A DNA stretch of 64,000 nucleotides from Lentzea alba (lineage in GTDB: Bacteria; Actinomycetota; Actinomycetes; Mycobacteriales; Pseudonocardiaceae), in assembly GCF_011067745.1 (NCBI RefSeq), contig NZ_JAAMPJ010000017.1, forward strand, positions 124,001 through 188,000, read 5' to 3'. The first letter of the stretch is position 1. Each line of letters starts with the position of its first letter. The position numbers and the translations under genes are program-made. Shown here piece by piece: positions 16,489 through 24,778 of the stretch. A model generated the notes under the pieces. It was not told the origin of the DNA, did not search any database, and saw only the letters and a program-made list of their open reading frames with translations.

Positions 16489-16505
16489 GGTGAAAAGGTG
16501 TCGTC

Positions 16506-17114
16506 ATGTCCGCTGATGACGATGCCCGCCGCCTGCAAGCCACCAATCCGACCGGTTGGTTCGAAGAGCTCTACGCGGAGGCCGAAGCCGGCACGGCCTC
16601 CGTCCCCTGGGACGTCCCTCATCCGCAACCGCAGCTCGTCGACTGGGCCTCTGGCCTCGACGGCACGGGTCAGCGCGCGTTGGTCGTGGGCTGCGGGTAC
16701 GGCCGCGACTCGGAGTACCTGGCCTCGCTGGGTTTCGACGTGGTGGCGTTCGACATCTCCCCCACCGGGATCGCCGCGGTCCAGGCGCGCCATCCCTCGT
16801 CTGCTGTTTCCTACGTCGTCGCCGACCTGCTGAACCCGCCCGCCGAGTGGCACCACGCGTTCGACCTGGTCGTGGAGAACATGACGGTGCAGGCGCTGCC
16901 CGTCGAACTGCACGCGCAGGCCACCGAACGGGTCGCGTGGTTGACCGGCAAAACGCTGCTGGTGCTCGCCGTGGCCCGCGAGGAGGGACCGGTGCCCGAT
17001 GGTCCGCCATGGCCGCTGACGCCGTCCGAGATCATGGCGTTCGAGACCGACGGGCTGCAGGCGCGCAACGTGCGGCGCGACGAGTACCGCTGGACGGCGG
17101 AATTCGTGCGCTAA
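16506..17114 (+). CDS. Thiopurine-methyltransferase-like SAM-dependent methyltransferase
   Basis: A 202-residue protein resembling the TPMT/TehB-like class: 'WFEELYAEAE...PWDVPHPQP' at the start, motif I LVVGCGYGRDSEYLASLG, and 'VVAFDISPTGI'. Substrates of bacterial relatives include thiols, tellurite/selenite and small toxins. It sits 17 nt after a MerR/TipA-like regulator, which suggests a drug- or metalloid-responsive detoxification pair. GAGGTG lies upstream of the ATG. Confidence 0.75.
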   Translation: MSADDDARRLQATNPTGWFEELYAEAEAGTASVPWDVPHPQPQLVDWASGLDGTGQRALVVGCGYGRDSEYLASLGFDVVAFDISPTGIAAVQARHPSSAVSYVVADLLNPPAEWHHAFDLVVENMTVQALPVELHAQATERVAWLTGKTLLVLAVAREEGPVPDGPPWPLTPSEIMAFETDGLQARNVRRDEYRWTAEFVR

Positions 17115-17165
17115 CTGTCCATGAACTGACTACTTATGCCGGACTTCTGCCGCATAGCGTGAATC

Positions 17166-17675
17166 ATGCTCGTTCGTCGGCTGATCGCCCGTCTGCTCGA
17201 CTGGCTCCTGGTGCTGGTCGTGGCGTGGCCGTTGGTCCACGAACCCGTGCTGGTGGTGCTCTGCGCGGTCGTGTACGACGCTCTGCTGCTGCGTCTGAAC
17301 ACCCTCGGCAAAGCCCTGACAGGGCTGCGGGTGGTGGGCCCCGCGTCCGGTCTGCGCCTCAGACGAGCACTCGCCCGCACGCTCATCACGACCGCGCTGC
17401 CCGGCGCGGGCGCGGTGCTCGTGCTGGCCGGCCTGGGCTGGCGGGAACCGGCGCTGATGGCGGGCCTCGGCTGGCAACAGCCGTGGGTCGTCATCGGCGA
17501 GCACGTGGCCGTGAGCTCGGCGGGCTGGTTGGCGTCGCTGCTGCTGGTGGGCGGGCTGGTGCTGCTCGTGTTGTCCGCCGTGGAGTCGTTGGACCTGCGC
17601 GGAACGCGGACGTGGCACGACCGTAAGGCAGGCACGGCCGTGGTGCGCCTCAAGGTGGCAGACTCCCGCCGGTGA
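17166..17675 (+). CDS. RDD-family membrane protein
   Basis: A 169-residue integral membrane protein with the RDD hallmark: an early Arg (RRLIARLLDWLLVLVVA), and later 'GKALTGLRVVG' and 'RTWHDRKAGTAVVRL'. Helices lie at about 9-30, 34-50, 75-97 and 118-142. Its function is unknown, although some relatives affect ion exchange. The last 4 nt overlap the GTG start of the STAND NTPase gene, so the two proteins are translationally coupled. This could make the RDD protein the membrane partner of that ATPase (inference). Confidence 0.75.
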   Translation: MLVRRLIARLLDWLLVLVVAWPLVHEPVLVVLCAVVYDALLLRLNTLGKALTGLRVVGPASGLRLRRALARTLITTALPGAGAVLVLAGLGWREPALMAGLGWQQPWVVIGEHVAVSSAGWLASLLLVGGLVLLVLSAVESLDLRGTRTWHDRKAGTAVVRLKVADSRR

Positions 17676-19192
17676 CGGTGAACAACGAGATCCACGACAA
17701 CCGCGGCAACGCGGTACAGGCGGGTCACATCGACACCCTTCACCTCCACTCCGCGGCGCCACCACCGACCGCGCTGGACGGGTTGCTGGACGCGAGCAAG
17801 TCGTTCACCGGCAGGGAGCCCGAGCTCGCCGAACTGACGGGCGCCTCGGGGTTGACCGTCATATCGGGCCTGGCCGGGGTCGGTAAAACCGAACTGGCGC
17901 TGCGGTACGCCGAAAGCGGCGAGTTCCCCGGCGGCAAGCTCTTCGTCGACCTCCACGACTACGACGACAAACGCCGGGTCACGCCCGCGAAGGCGTTGGA
18001 GGGGTTCCTGTCCGAACTGGGCGTGCGGGAGATCCCGCCGACCGAGGCGGCGCGCACGGCCCTGTTCCGCACCATCACCGCTTCTCGTGAGCCGATGCTG
18101 GTCATCATCGACAACGCACGGTTCGTGCCGCACGTACGGCCGTTGCTGCCCAACAGGCATCGCACGATCGTGACCAGCAGGCACCGGCTCGCCGCCCTCG
18201 ACGACGCCCACCACCTCGAACTGGGCGTGCTGCCGCTGGAGGAGGCCGCCGCGCTCGTGGGCGATCCCGAGCTGGCCGAGCCGTGCGGACGGCTGCCGCT
18301 GGCCCTGCGGATCATGGCGGCGCTGCGACGCACCGATCCCGGCCACGACTGGGTGGCAGAGCTGCGCGAGGTGAAGCTGGACCTGCTGGACGACGGCGAA
18401 GAACGGTCGGTGCGCGCCGCGTTCGAACTGTCCTACCGGGCCCTCACCGAGGAGCAGGCCCGGTTGTTCCGGCGGGCCGGCCTGAGCCCGGCCACCGAGG
18501 TGACGGCCGAGGCCGCGTCGGTGCTCACCGGGTGCACCGAGGCCAGGGCGCGCAAGCTGCTGCGAGACCTGCGCACCGCGCACCTGCTCGAACCCGGCGA
18601 CCGCTTCCACGACCTGGTGCTGGAGTTCGCGGGCGAACGCATGCGCGAGGAGGAAACGGAAGGAACCTCGAACGAGGAGATTTCGCGGCTCGTCCACCAC
18701 TTCGCCGACCGCGCCGAACAGATGGACGCCGCGCTCGACACACCCAAGCAGGCCGAGGCGCTGCACTGGTTCGACCGACACCGGTCGATGTTCGTGCCAC
18801 TGGCGCTCTGCGCGCTGCTGATGTCGCACTTCCGCGAGGGAGGACGCCTCGCCTGGGCCGTGCACCGCTACCTCGAAGCACGTGGCCACCTGGACGACCT
18901 GACGATGGCGGACACGCTCACCAAGGACGCGGGGGTGAACCTCGGCGACGCCTGGATGACCGCGGTCGCCCAGATCCGCCTCGGACACACCCTGCTGCGC
19001 ACCGGAGACGACGAGCGGGCTCTGGCACACCTCCACCACGCGTGGAAGGTCGTGCGCGGCAGTCACGACCGAGCGCTGCTCCGGCGCGCACTGGAGGGTC
19101 TGGTGGAGGCCTTCGAGCGCAACAACAGGGCAGGGGAGGCCCGACTGGCGGCTGCGGACCTCGCTCGTCTGATCAAAGACGACTCCCGATGA
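17672..19192 (+). CDS. STAND/NB-ARC NTPase with short C-terminal helical repeats
   Basis: A 506-residue protein. The N-terminal tag (residues 3-25) contains RGNAVQAGHI, a motif shared with three other STAND proteins here. The NB-ARC domain has Walker A GLAGVGKT (66-73), Walker B LVIIDNA, sensor-1 VTSRHRLAAL, a GLPL-like GRLPLALRI and FHDL (312-315) in place of MHD. A TPR-like helical region closes the protein. Family members are ATP-driven switches in signalling or immunity. Start GTG 17672 overlaps the RDD gene by 4 nt. No effector domain is visible. Confidence 0.85.
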   Translation: MTVNNEIHDNRGNAVQAGHIDTLHLHSAAPPPTALDGLLDASKSFTGREPELAELTGASGLTVISGLAGVGKTELALRYAESGEFPGGKLFVDLHDYDDKRRVTPAKALEGFLSELGVREIPPTEAARTALFRTITASREPMLVIIDNARFVPHVRPLLPNRHRTIVTSRHRLAALDDAHHLELGVLPLEEAAALVGDPELAEPCGRLPLALRIMAALRRTDPGHDWVAELREVKLDLLDDGEERSVRAAFELSYRALTEEQARLFRRAGLSPATEVTAEAASVLTGCTEARARKLLRDLRTAHLLEPGDRFHDLVLEFAGERMREEETEGTSNEEISRLVHHFADRAEQMDAALDTPKQAEALHWFDRHRSMFVPLALCALLMSHFREGGRLAWAVHRYLEARGHLDDLTMADTLTKDAGVNLGDAWMTAVAQIRLGHTLLRTGDDERALAHLHHAWKVVRGSHDRALLRRALEGLVEAFERNNRAGEARLAAADLARLIKDDSR

Positions 19193-19874
19193 ACCCCAAC
19201 GCCTCCGGCAGCACGCGGCGCCAGTAGCCGTCGTTGTGCTCGCCGTGCTCGAACGACCCCTGCGCCCCCACCGCGCGAGCCAGCTCCTGCGCCGGGTCGT
19301 GGAACGGGTCCTCCTGCCCGCACCAGATGCCGACCGGTGACCGGATACCGGCCGTGTGCCGCAACGGTTCGTGTTGCTCCCACACCTCGCGCGACGCGAA
19401 CCCGTTGATCCGCTCGGCGTCCTCCCACGTCGGGAACAACGCCGGGCTGATCGCCGCCACCGCCTTGAGCGACTGTCGGGACGCGATGTCCAGCACCCCG
19501 AACCCGCCCATCGACACTCCCAACGCGGCGTCGAACGGCACTGGCGGCACCAGCGAGACCCAGTAGTCTTCACCGCCGTTGACCACGGCACATCGGAACT
19601 TCGCGCCGTTGAGGAACTGCGGCAAGCCGAGGTCCCGCCACCACCCGACGCTGCCCCCACGCCCGTGCAGCACGAGCACGGTCGGCCCGGAAGACCCCAT
19701 CCACGCGCCCCACGGCGTCAGCTCCACGGCCACCGGCAGCACCGCGGGCACCACACCGTCCGGGCCGGTCCAGCCCAGCAGCCGGCGGCCCCTCGGGGTC
19801 AGCGCGCCGTACGTCGCAGCCGCCCCGACCAGGCCCGCGCCTGCGAGCAGGACCGTTCGCCGTGGAATCCCCAT
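19173..19874 (-). CDS. Exported alpha/beta-hydrolase (esterase-like)
   Basis: A 233-residue protein. The N-terminus MGIPRRTVLLAGAGLVGAA resembles a Tat signal. The body has alpha/beta-hydrolase features: 'TVLVLHGRGGSVGWW', nucleophile elbow GVSMGGFG (Ser), an Asp in 'WCGQEDPFHD' and a final His in 'HGEHNDGYW'. This resembles the putative esterase/mycolyltransferase-like group. ATG 19874 is favoured because it begins the signal. The 3' end overlaps the convergent STAND gene by 20 nt. Confidence 0.75.
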   Translation of the reverse strand: MGIPRRTVLLAGAGLVGAAATYGALTPRGRRLLGWTGPDGVVPAVLPVAVELTPWGAWMGSSGPTVLVLHGRGGSVGWWRDLGLPQFLNGAKFRCAVVNGGEDYWVSLVPPVPFDAALGVSMGGFGVLDIASRQSLKAVAAISPALFPTWEDAERINGFASREVWEQHEPLRHTAGIRSPVGIWCGQEDPFHDPAQELARAVGAQGSFEHGEHNDGYWRRVLPEALGFIGSRL

Positions 19875-20028
19875 ACCGATCAGTGAAACAGAACGTACGC
19901 ACAATGTGCGCCGATCATGACAAGCGTGGACACTCTGACACTGCCACACCTGCGGCAGCGGACCCAGGATTCCGGGATGGAACCGACCGCGTTCGCGTTG
20001 TTTCAGCAGCGTAACAGGGGGTTGAACG

Positions 20029-21537
20029 ATGGCAGTTGAGTCCTCCCCGCCTCAGGTCACACCTGACGGCCGTGTCGAACTGAGCGACGTGGGTCCCATC
20101 AAGGACAGCCGCTTCTACAACCCCGAGCTCGCGCCGGTGCCGATCGAGCAGCGGACGTGGACGACGTACAACTTCTTCGCGCTGTGGATGGGCATGGCGC
20201 ACAACATCCCCAGTTACACGCTGGCCGCGAGCCTGATCGCGCTGGGCATGGACTGGGTGCAGGCGTTCCTCACGATCACCCTGGGCAACCTGATCGTGCT
20301 GATCCCCATGCTGCTCAACAGCCACGCCGGCACGAAGTACGGCATCCCGTTCCCCGTGTTCGCCCGCGCGTTCTACGGGATCCGGGGTGCGAACCTCGTC
20401 GCGCTGCTGCGAGCGTTCATCGCGTGCGCCTGGTTCGGCATCCAGACGTGGGTCGGCGGCAAGGCGCTGCACGTGATCATCGGCAGGCTGGCCGGTGAGG
20501 GGTGGTCCAAGGCGTCGCAGATCGGCGGGCAGCCGTGGACGTTGTGGTTGTGCTTCTTCGGGTTCTGGGTCGTGCAGATGCTGGTCATCTGGCGCGGCAT
20601 GGAGGCGATCCGGCGGTTCGAGAACTGGACGGCGCCGCTGGTCAGCGTCGGGTTCCTGATCCTGCTGGGCTACGTGCTGGTCAAGGCGGGCGGGTTCGGG
20701 CCGATCCTGCACCAGGGCAGCACGCTCGGGTGGGGGCCGGACTTCTGGAAGGTCTTCTTCCCCTCGCTGATGGGCATGATCGCGTTCTGGTCGACGCTGA
20801 GCCTGAACATGCCGGACTTCACGCGGTTCGGCGGGTCGCAGCGCAAGCAGGTCACCGGGCAGATCCTCGGCCTGCCGACCACCATGTCGTTCATCGCGAT
20901 CGTCGCGATCCTGACCACGTCGGGCGCGCAGGCCCTCTACGGCGAGGCGATCTGGGACCCGGCGGATCTGGCGTCCCGGTTCGACAGCACGCTCCTCGTG
21001 CTCGTCGCGTTGATGTCGCTGGTGCTGGCGACCATCTCGGCGAACCTCGCGGCGAACGTCGTCAGCCCCTCCTACGACTTCTCGAACGCGTTCCCCAAGC
21101 GCATCACGTTCGCGATCGGCGGCCTGATCACCGGTGTGGTCGGCATCCTGATCCAGCCGTGGCGGTTGATCTCCGACCCGAGCATCTACATCTTCGCGTG
21201 GCTCGGGTTCTACGGCGGTCTGCTGGCGAGCGTCGCCGGCGTGTTCGTGGCCGGGTACTGGGTGATCAAGAAGACCACGCTCGAACTCGAGGACCTCTAC
21301 CTGGACGGACGCGGCGCGTACTGGTTCAACGGCGGCTGGAACTGGCGCGCTGTCGTGGCGACGCTCGTGGGCGCGGTGCTCGCGGTCGGCGGCGCCTACG
21401 GCGGGCCGTTCCCTGCTGACGGCCTGATTCCGTTCCTCAAGCCGCTCTACGACTACAACTGGGTGATCGGTTTCGCGGCCGGTTTCCTGGTTTTCCTCGC
21501 TCTGAAGGACAACACGGCAAAGGAGACGACCAGGTGA
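20029..21537 (+). CDS. NCS1-family nucleobase/hydantoin:cation symporter
   Basis: A 502-residue protein with about twelve membrane helices and NCS1 features: 'NPELAPVPIEQRTWTTYNFFALWMG' at the start, 'FPVFARAFYGIRGAN' and 'NMPDFTRF'. Homologues (Mhp1, PucI, CodB) import hydantoins, allantoin, uracil or cytosine with Na+ or H+. The gene leads an operon with ureidopropionase, dihydropyrimidinase and an LLM oxidoreductase, so the substrate is probably a pyrimidine base, dihydropyrimidine or hydantoin. GGGGG lies 8 nt before the ATG. Confidence 0.92.
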   Translation: MAVESSPPQVTPDGRVELSDVGPIKDSRFYNPELAPVPIEQRTWTTYNFFALWMGMAHNIPSYTLAASLIALGMDWVQAFLTITLGNLIVLIPMLLNSHAGTKYGIPFPVFARAFYGIRGANLVALLRAFIACAWFGIQTWVGGKALHVIIGRLAGEGWSKASQIGGQPWTLWLCFFGFWVVQMLVIWRGMEAIRRFENWTAPLVSVGFLILLGYVLVKAGGFGPILHQGSTLGWGPDFWKVFFPSLMGMIAFWSTLSLNMPDFTRFGGSQRKQVTGQILGLPTTMSFIAIVAILTTSGAQALYGEAIWDPADLASRFDSTLLVLVALMSLVLATISANLAANVVSPSYDFSNAFPKRITFAIGGLITGVVGILIQPWRLISDPSIYIFAWLGFYGGLLASVAGVFVAGYWVIKKTTLELEDLYLDGRGAYWFNGGWNWRAVVATLVGAVLAVGGAYGGPFPADGLIPFLKPLYDYNWVIGFAAGFLVFLALKDNTAKETTR

Positions 21538-22376
21538 GCAACATCATCCGGGCGGCGCTCGTCCAGCAGAAGTGGACGGGCGACAAGGAGTCGATGATCG
21601 CGAACGCGGTCGAGCACATCCGCAAGGCCGCTTCCCAGGGCGCGCAGGTGTTGTGTCTCCAGGAGCTCTTCTACGGTCCGTACTTCTGCCAGGTGCAGGA
21701 CGCGGACTTCTACTCCTACACCGAGGCGATCCCCGACGGCCCCACGACGGAGCTGATGAAGGAGGTCGCGGCGCAGAACAACATCGTGCTGATCGTGCCG
21801 ATGTACGAGGTGGAACAGCCGGGCGTCTACTACAACACCGCGGCGGTGATCGACGCGGACGGCACCTACCTCGGCAAGTACCGCAAGAACCACATCCCGC
21901 AGGTGAAGGGTTTCTGGGAGAAGTTCTACTTCAAGCCCGGCAACCTCGGTTACCCCGTGTTCGACACCGCGGTCGGCCGGATCGGCGTCTACATCTGCTA
22001 CGAACGCCACTTCCCCGAGGGCTGGCGCGCGCTCGGCCTGGCCGGCGCGAAGATCGTGTTCAACCCGTCGGCGACGTCCAGGTCCCTGTCCGAGTACCTG
22101 TGGCGACTGGAACAGCCCGCCGCGGCCGTCGCGAACGAGTACTTCGTCGGCGCGATCAACCGTGTCGGCGTGGAACCGTTGGGCGACAACGAGTTCTACG
22201 GCCAGACGTACTTCGTGTCGCCGCGCGGCCAGCTCGTCGGTGACGCGGCGTCCGACACCGAGGAAGAGCTCGTGGTGCGCGACCTCGACCTGGACCTGCT
22301 GACCGAGGTCCGTGACACGTGGGCGTTCTACCGCGACCGCCGCCCGGACACCTACGAGGGCCTGGTGACGCCGTGA
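21534..22376 (+). CDS. Nitrilase-superfamily beta-ureidopropionase (N-carbamoyl-beta-alanine amidohydrolase)
   Basis: A 280-residue carbon-nitrogen hydrolase with the Glu-Lys-Cys triad in 'CLQELFYGP', 'KYRKNHIPQVKGFWEK' and 'VYICYERHFPEG'. The sequence 'FNPSATSRSLSEYLWRLEQPAAA' is typical of the ureidopropionase/N-carbamoylputrescine group. It hydrolyses N-carbamoyl-beta-alanine to beta-alanine, CO2 and ammonia. The GTG start overlaps the permease stop (GTGA), and its own stop overlaps the dihydropyrimidinase start in the same way, showing tight coupling. Confidence 0.9.
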   Translation: MSNIIRAALVQQKWTGDKESMIANAVEHIRKAASQGAQVLCLQELFYGPYFCQVQDADFYSYTEAIPDGPTTELMKEVAAQNNIVLIVPMYEVEQPGVYYNTAAVIDADGTYLGKYRKNHIPQVKGFWEKFYFKPGNLGYPVFDTAVGRIGVYICYERHFPEGWRALGLAGAKIVFNPSATSRSLSEYLWRLEQPAAAVANEYFVGAINRVGVEPLGDNEFYGQTYFVSPRGQLVGDAASDTEEELVVRDLDLDLLTEVRDTWAFYRDRRPDTYEGLVTP

Positions 22377-23758
22377 GCACTCTCATCCGCAACGGCCTGG
22401 TCGTCAACGCGACCGGCTCGCACGCGGCCGACGTGCTGATCGAGGGCGAGCACATCGCCGCACTGGTCACGCCGGGGTTCGAGGTGCAGGCCGACGAGGT
22501 GATCGACGCGGCGGGCAAGTACGTGATCCCGGGCGGAATCGACGTGCACACGCACATGGAGATGCCGTTCGGCGGCACCCAGTCCGCGGACACCTTCGAG
22601 ACCGGCACGACCGCGGCGGCGTGGGGCGGCACCACCACGATCGTCGACTTCGCCGTGCAGCCCAAGGGCAGCTCGCTGCTGTCCACTCTGGACAAATGGC
22701 ACACCAAGGCCGACGGCAACTGCGCCGTCGACTACGGCTTCCACATGATCATCTCCGACGTCAACGACCAGTCGCTCAAGGAGATGGAGTCCTGCATCGC
22801 GCAGGGCGTGAACAGCTTCAAGATGTTCATGGCCTACCCCGGCGTCTTCTACGCCACGGACGGCGAGATCCTGCGCGCCATGCAGAAGGCGCGCGAGACC
22901 GGTGGCACGATCATGATGCACGCGGAGAACGGCATCGCGATCGACCAGCTCGTGGCGCAGGCGCTCGCGAACGGTTTGGGCGACCCTGTGCAGCACGGCC
23001 TGACCCGCCCGCCGGAGCTGGAGGGCGAGGCCACCTCGCGCGCCATCCAGCTGGCGAAGGTGACCGGTTCCCCCTTGTACATCGTGCACTTGTCGGCCGC
23101 GCAAGCGCTTGACGCCGTCACAGCCGCACGGGACACGGGACAGAACGTGTTCGCCGAGACGTGCCCGCAGTACCTGTACCTGTCGCTGGAGGACCTGGCC
23201 AAGCCTGGCTTCGAGGGCGCGAAGTACGTGGCGTCGCCTCCGTTGCGTCCCAAGGAACACCAGTCTTCGTTGTGGCGCGGGCTCAGGACGAACGACCTGT
23301 CCGTCGTGAGCACCGACCACTGCCCGTTCTGCTTCAAGGACCAGAAACAGCTGGGCGTCGGCGACTTCTCCAAGATTCCCAACGGCATGCCCGGCGTCGA
23401 GCACCGCGTCGACCTGCTGCACCAAGGGGTCGCGAAGGGTGAGATCACCCGCGAGCGCTGGGTCGAGATCGTGTCCACCACCCCGGCGCGGATGTTCGGC
23501 ATGTACCCGCGCAAGGGCGTGATCGCTCCGGGCGCCGACGCGGACGTCGTGATCTACGACCCTGCCGCCACCCAGACGATCTCCGCCGAGACCCACCACA
23601 TGGCCGTGGACTACTCGGCCTACGAGGGCTTCGAACTCGCGGGCAAGGTCGACACCGTGTTCTCCCGCGGCCGCAAGGTGATCGCCGACGGCGCCTACCA
23701 CGGCTCCACGGGCCACGGCCGGTTCGTGTCCCGCGATCTCAACCAGTACCTGGTCTAG
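22373..23758 (+). CDS. hydA: Dihydropyrimidinase/hydantoinase
   Basis: A 461-residue cyclic amidohydrolase with the dinuclear-metal ligands 'DVHTHMEMPFGG', the carboxylated Lys in 'NSFKMFMAYPG', 'MMHAENG', 'YIVHLSAAQ' and the catalytic Asp in 'VSTDHCPF'. It opens 5,6-dihydrouracil or hydantoins to N-carbamoyl products, the substrate of the preceding gene's enzyme. GTG 22373 overlaps the upstream stop by 4 nt. An upstream in-frame ATG would run into the previous gene. Confidence 0.93.
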   Translation: MSTLIRNGLVVNATGSHAADVLIEGEHIAALVTPGFEVQADEVIDAAGKYVIPGGIDVHTHMEMPFGGTQSADTFETGTTAAAWGGTTTIVDFAVQPKGSSLLSTLDKWHTKADGNCAVDYGFHMIISDVNDQSLKEMESCIAQGVNSFKMFMAYPGVFYATDGEILRAMQKARETGGTIMMHAENGIAIDQLVAQALANGLGDPVQHGLTRPPELEGEATSRAIQLAKVTGSPLYIVHLSAAQALDAVTAARDTGQNVFAETCPQYLYLSLEDLAKPGFEGAKYVASPPLRPKEHQSSLWRGLRTNDLSVVSTDHCPFCFKDQKQLGVGDFSKIPNGMPGVEHRVDLLHQGVAKGEITRERWVEIVSTTPARMFGMYPRKGVIAPGADADVVIYDPAATQTISAETHHMAVDYSAYEGFELAGKVDTVFSRGRKVIADGAYHGSTGHGRFVSRDLNQYLV

Positions 23759-23769
23759 GAAGGAACACC

Positions 23770-24762
23770 GTGGACTTCGGCATCGTGCTGCAGACCGACC
23801 CGCCGGCGCGGGACGTGGTGGAAGGCCTCCGTGCCGCCGAGGACTGCGGCTTCCGCTACGGCTGGACGTTCGACTCCTGTGTGCTGTGGCAGGAGCCGTT
23901 CGTCATCTACTCGCAGGTGCTCAGCGCCACCCGCGACCTGATCATCGGCCCCATGGTCACCAACCCGTCCACAAGGGACTGGTCGGTGACGGCATCGCTC
24001 TTCGCGACGCTGAACGACATGTTCGGCAACCGCACGGTCTGCGGCATCGGCCGGGGCGACTCGGCCCGCCGCGTGATCGGCCAGAAGCCCGCCTCCCTGG
24101 CCACGCTGGGTGACGCGATGCACGTGATCAAGGAACTGGCAGAAGGGCGTTCCGTCGAACACCACGGCACGGCGGTGCAAATTCCGTGGGTGCGCAACGG
24201 AAAGCTCGAAATGTGGATGGCCGCGTACGGTCCCAAGGCGCTGAAGATGGTCGGCGAGCAGGCCGACGGCTTCATCCTGCAGACCGCCGACCCGGACATC
24301 GCGCGCTGGACGATCGGCTCGGTCCGCGAGGCCGCCGTCGCGGCCGGCCGTGACCCGTCGGCCATCACGATGTGCGTGGCGGCACCTGCCTACGTCGGAA
24401 CCGATCTCCCCCATCAGCGGGATCAGTTGCGGTGGTTCGGCGGGATGGTCGGCAACCACGTCGCGGATCTCGTCGCGCGGTACGGGGATTCGGGCGCCGT
24501 GCCCAAGGCCCTGACCGACTACATCAAGGACCGCGAGGGCTACGACTACTCCCACCACGGCAAGGCGGGCAACCGGTCGACCGACTTCGTACCGGACTCG
24601 ATCGTGGACCGCTTCTGCCTGGTCGGTCCGGAGTCCGCGCACGTGGAACGGTTGCAGGAGCTCAAGGAGATCGGCGTCGACAACTTCGCGCTTTACCTGA
24701 TGCACGACGAGAAGGACAAGACGCGCGACGCGTACGGATCGTCGATCATCTCGGCTGTTTAG
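23770..24762 (+). CDS. LLM-class F420-dependent oxidoreductase (TIGR03842-like)
   Basis: A 330-residue luciferase-like TIM barrel: 'MDFGIVLQTDPPA', 'GPMVTNPSTRDWSVTASLFATLND', 'CGIGRGDSARRVIGQ' and 'WMAAYGPKALKMVGEQADGFILQ'. From memory this matches a clade (TIGR03842) predicted to use coenzyme F420 and often linked to hydantoinase genes. The GTG start lies 11 nt after the dihydropyrimidinase stop, behind AGGAAGGA. It could reduce or oxidise a pyrimidine or hydantoin intermediate; its reaction is not established. Confidence 0.85.
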   Translation: MDFGIVLQTDPPARDVVEGLRAAEDCGFRYGWTFDSCVLWQEPFVIYSQVLSATRDLIIGPMVTNPSTRDWSVTASLFATLNDMFGNRTVCGIGRGDSARRVIGQKPASLATLGDAMHVIKELAEGRSVEHHGTAVQIPWVRNGKLEMWMAAYGPKALKMVGEQADGFILQTADPDIARWTIGSVREAAVAAGRDPSAITMCVAAPAYVGTDLPHQRDQLRWFGGMVGNHVADLVARYGDSGAVPKALTDYIKDREGYDYSHHGKAGNRSTDFVPDSIVDRFCLVGPESAHVERLQELKEIGVDNFALYLMHDEKDKTRDAYGSSIISAV

Positions 24763-24778
24763 GTTCATACTGTCTGGC

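Noticed and set aside
17139-17160. Weak 5-bp dyad TATGC/GCATA before the RDD gene as a terminator
   Set aside because: Stem too short and no U-tract; more likely chance within the promoter region.
17111-19660. 849-codon minus-strand open frame across the RDD and STAND genes
   Set aside because: It crosses several genes with clear motifs on the + strand and lacks any domain of its own; an antisense shadow.
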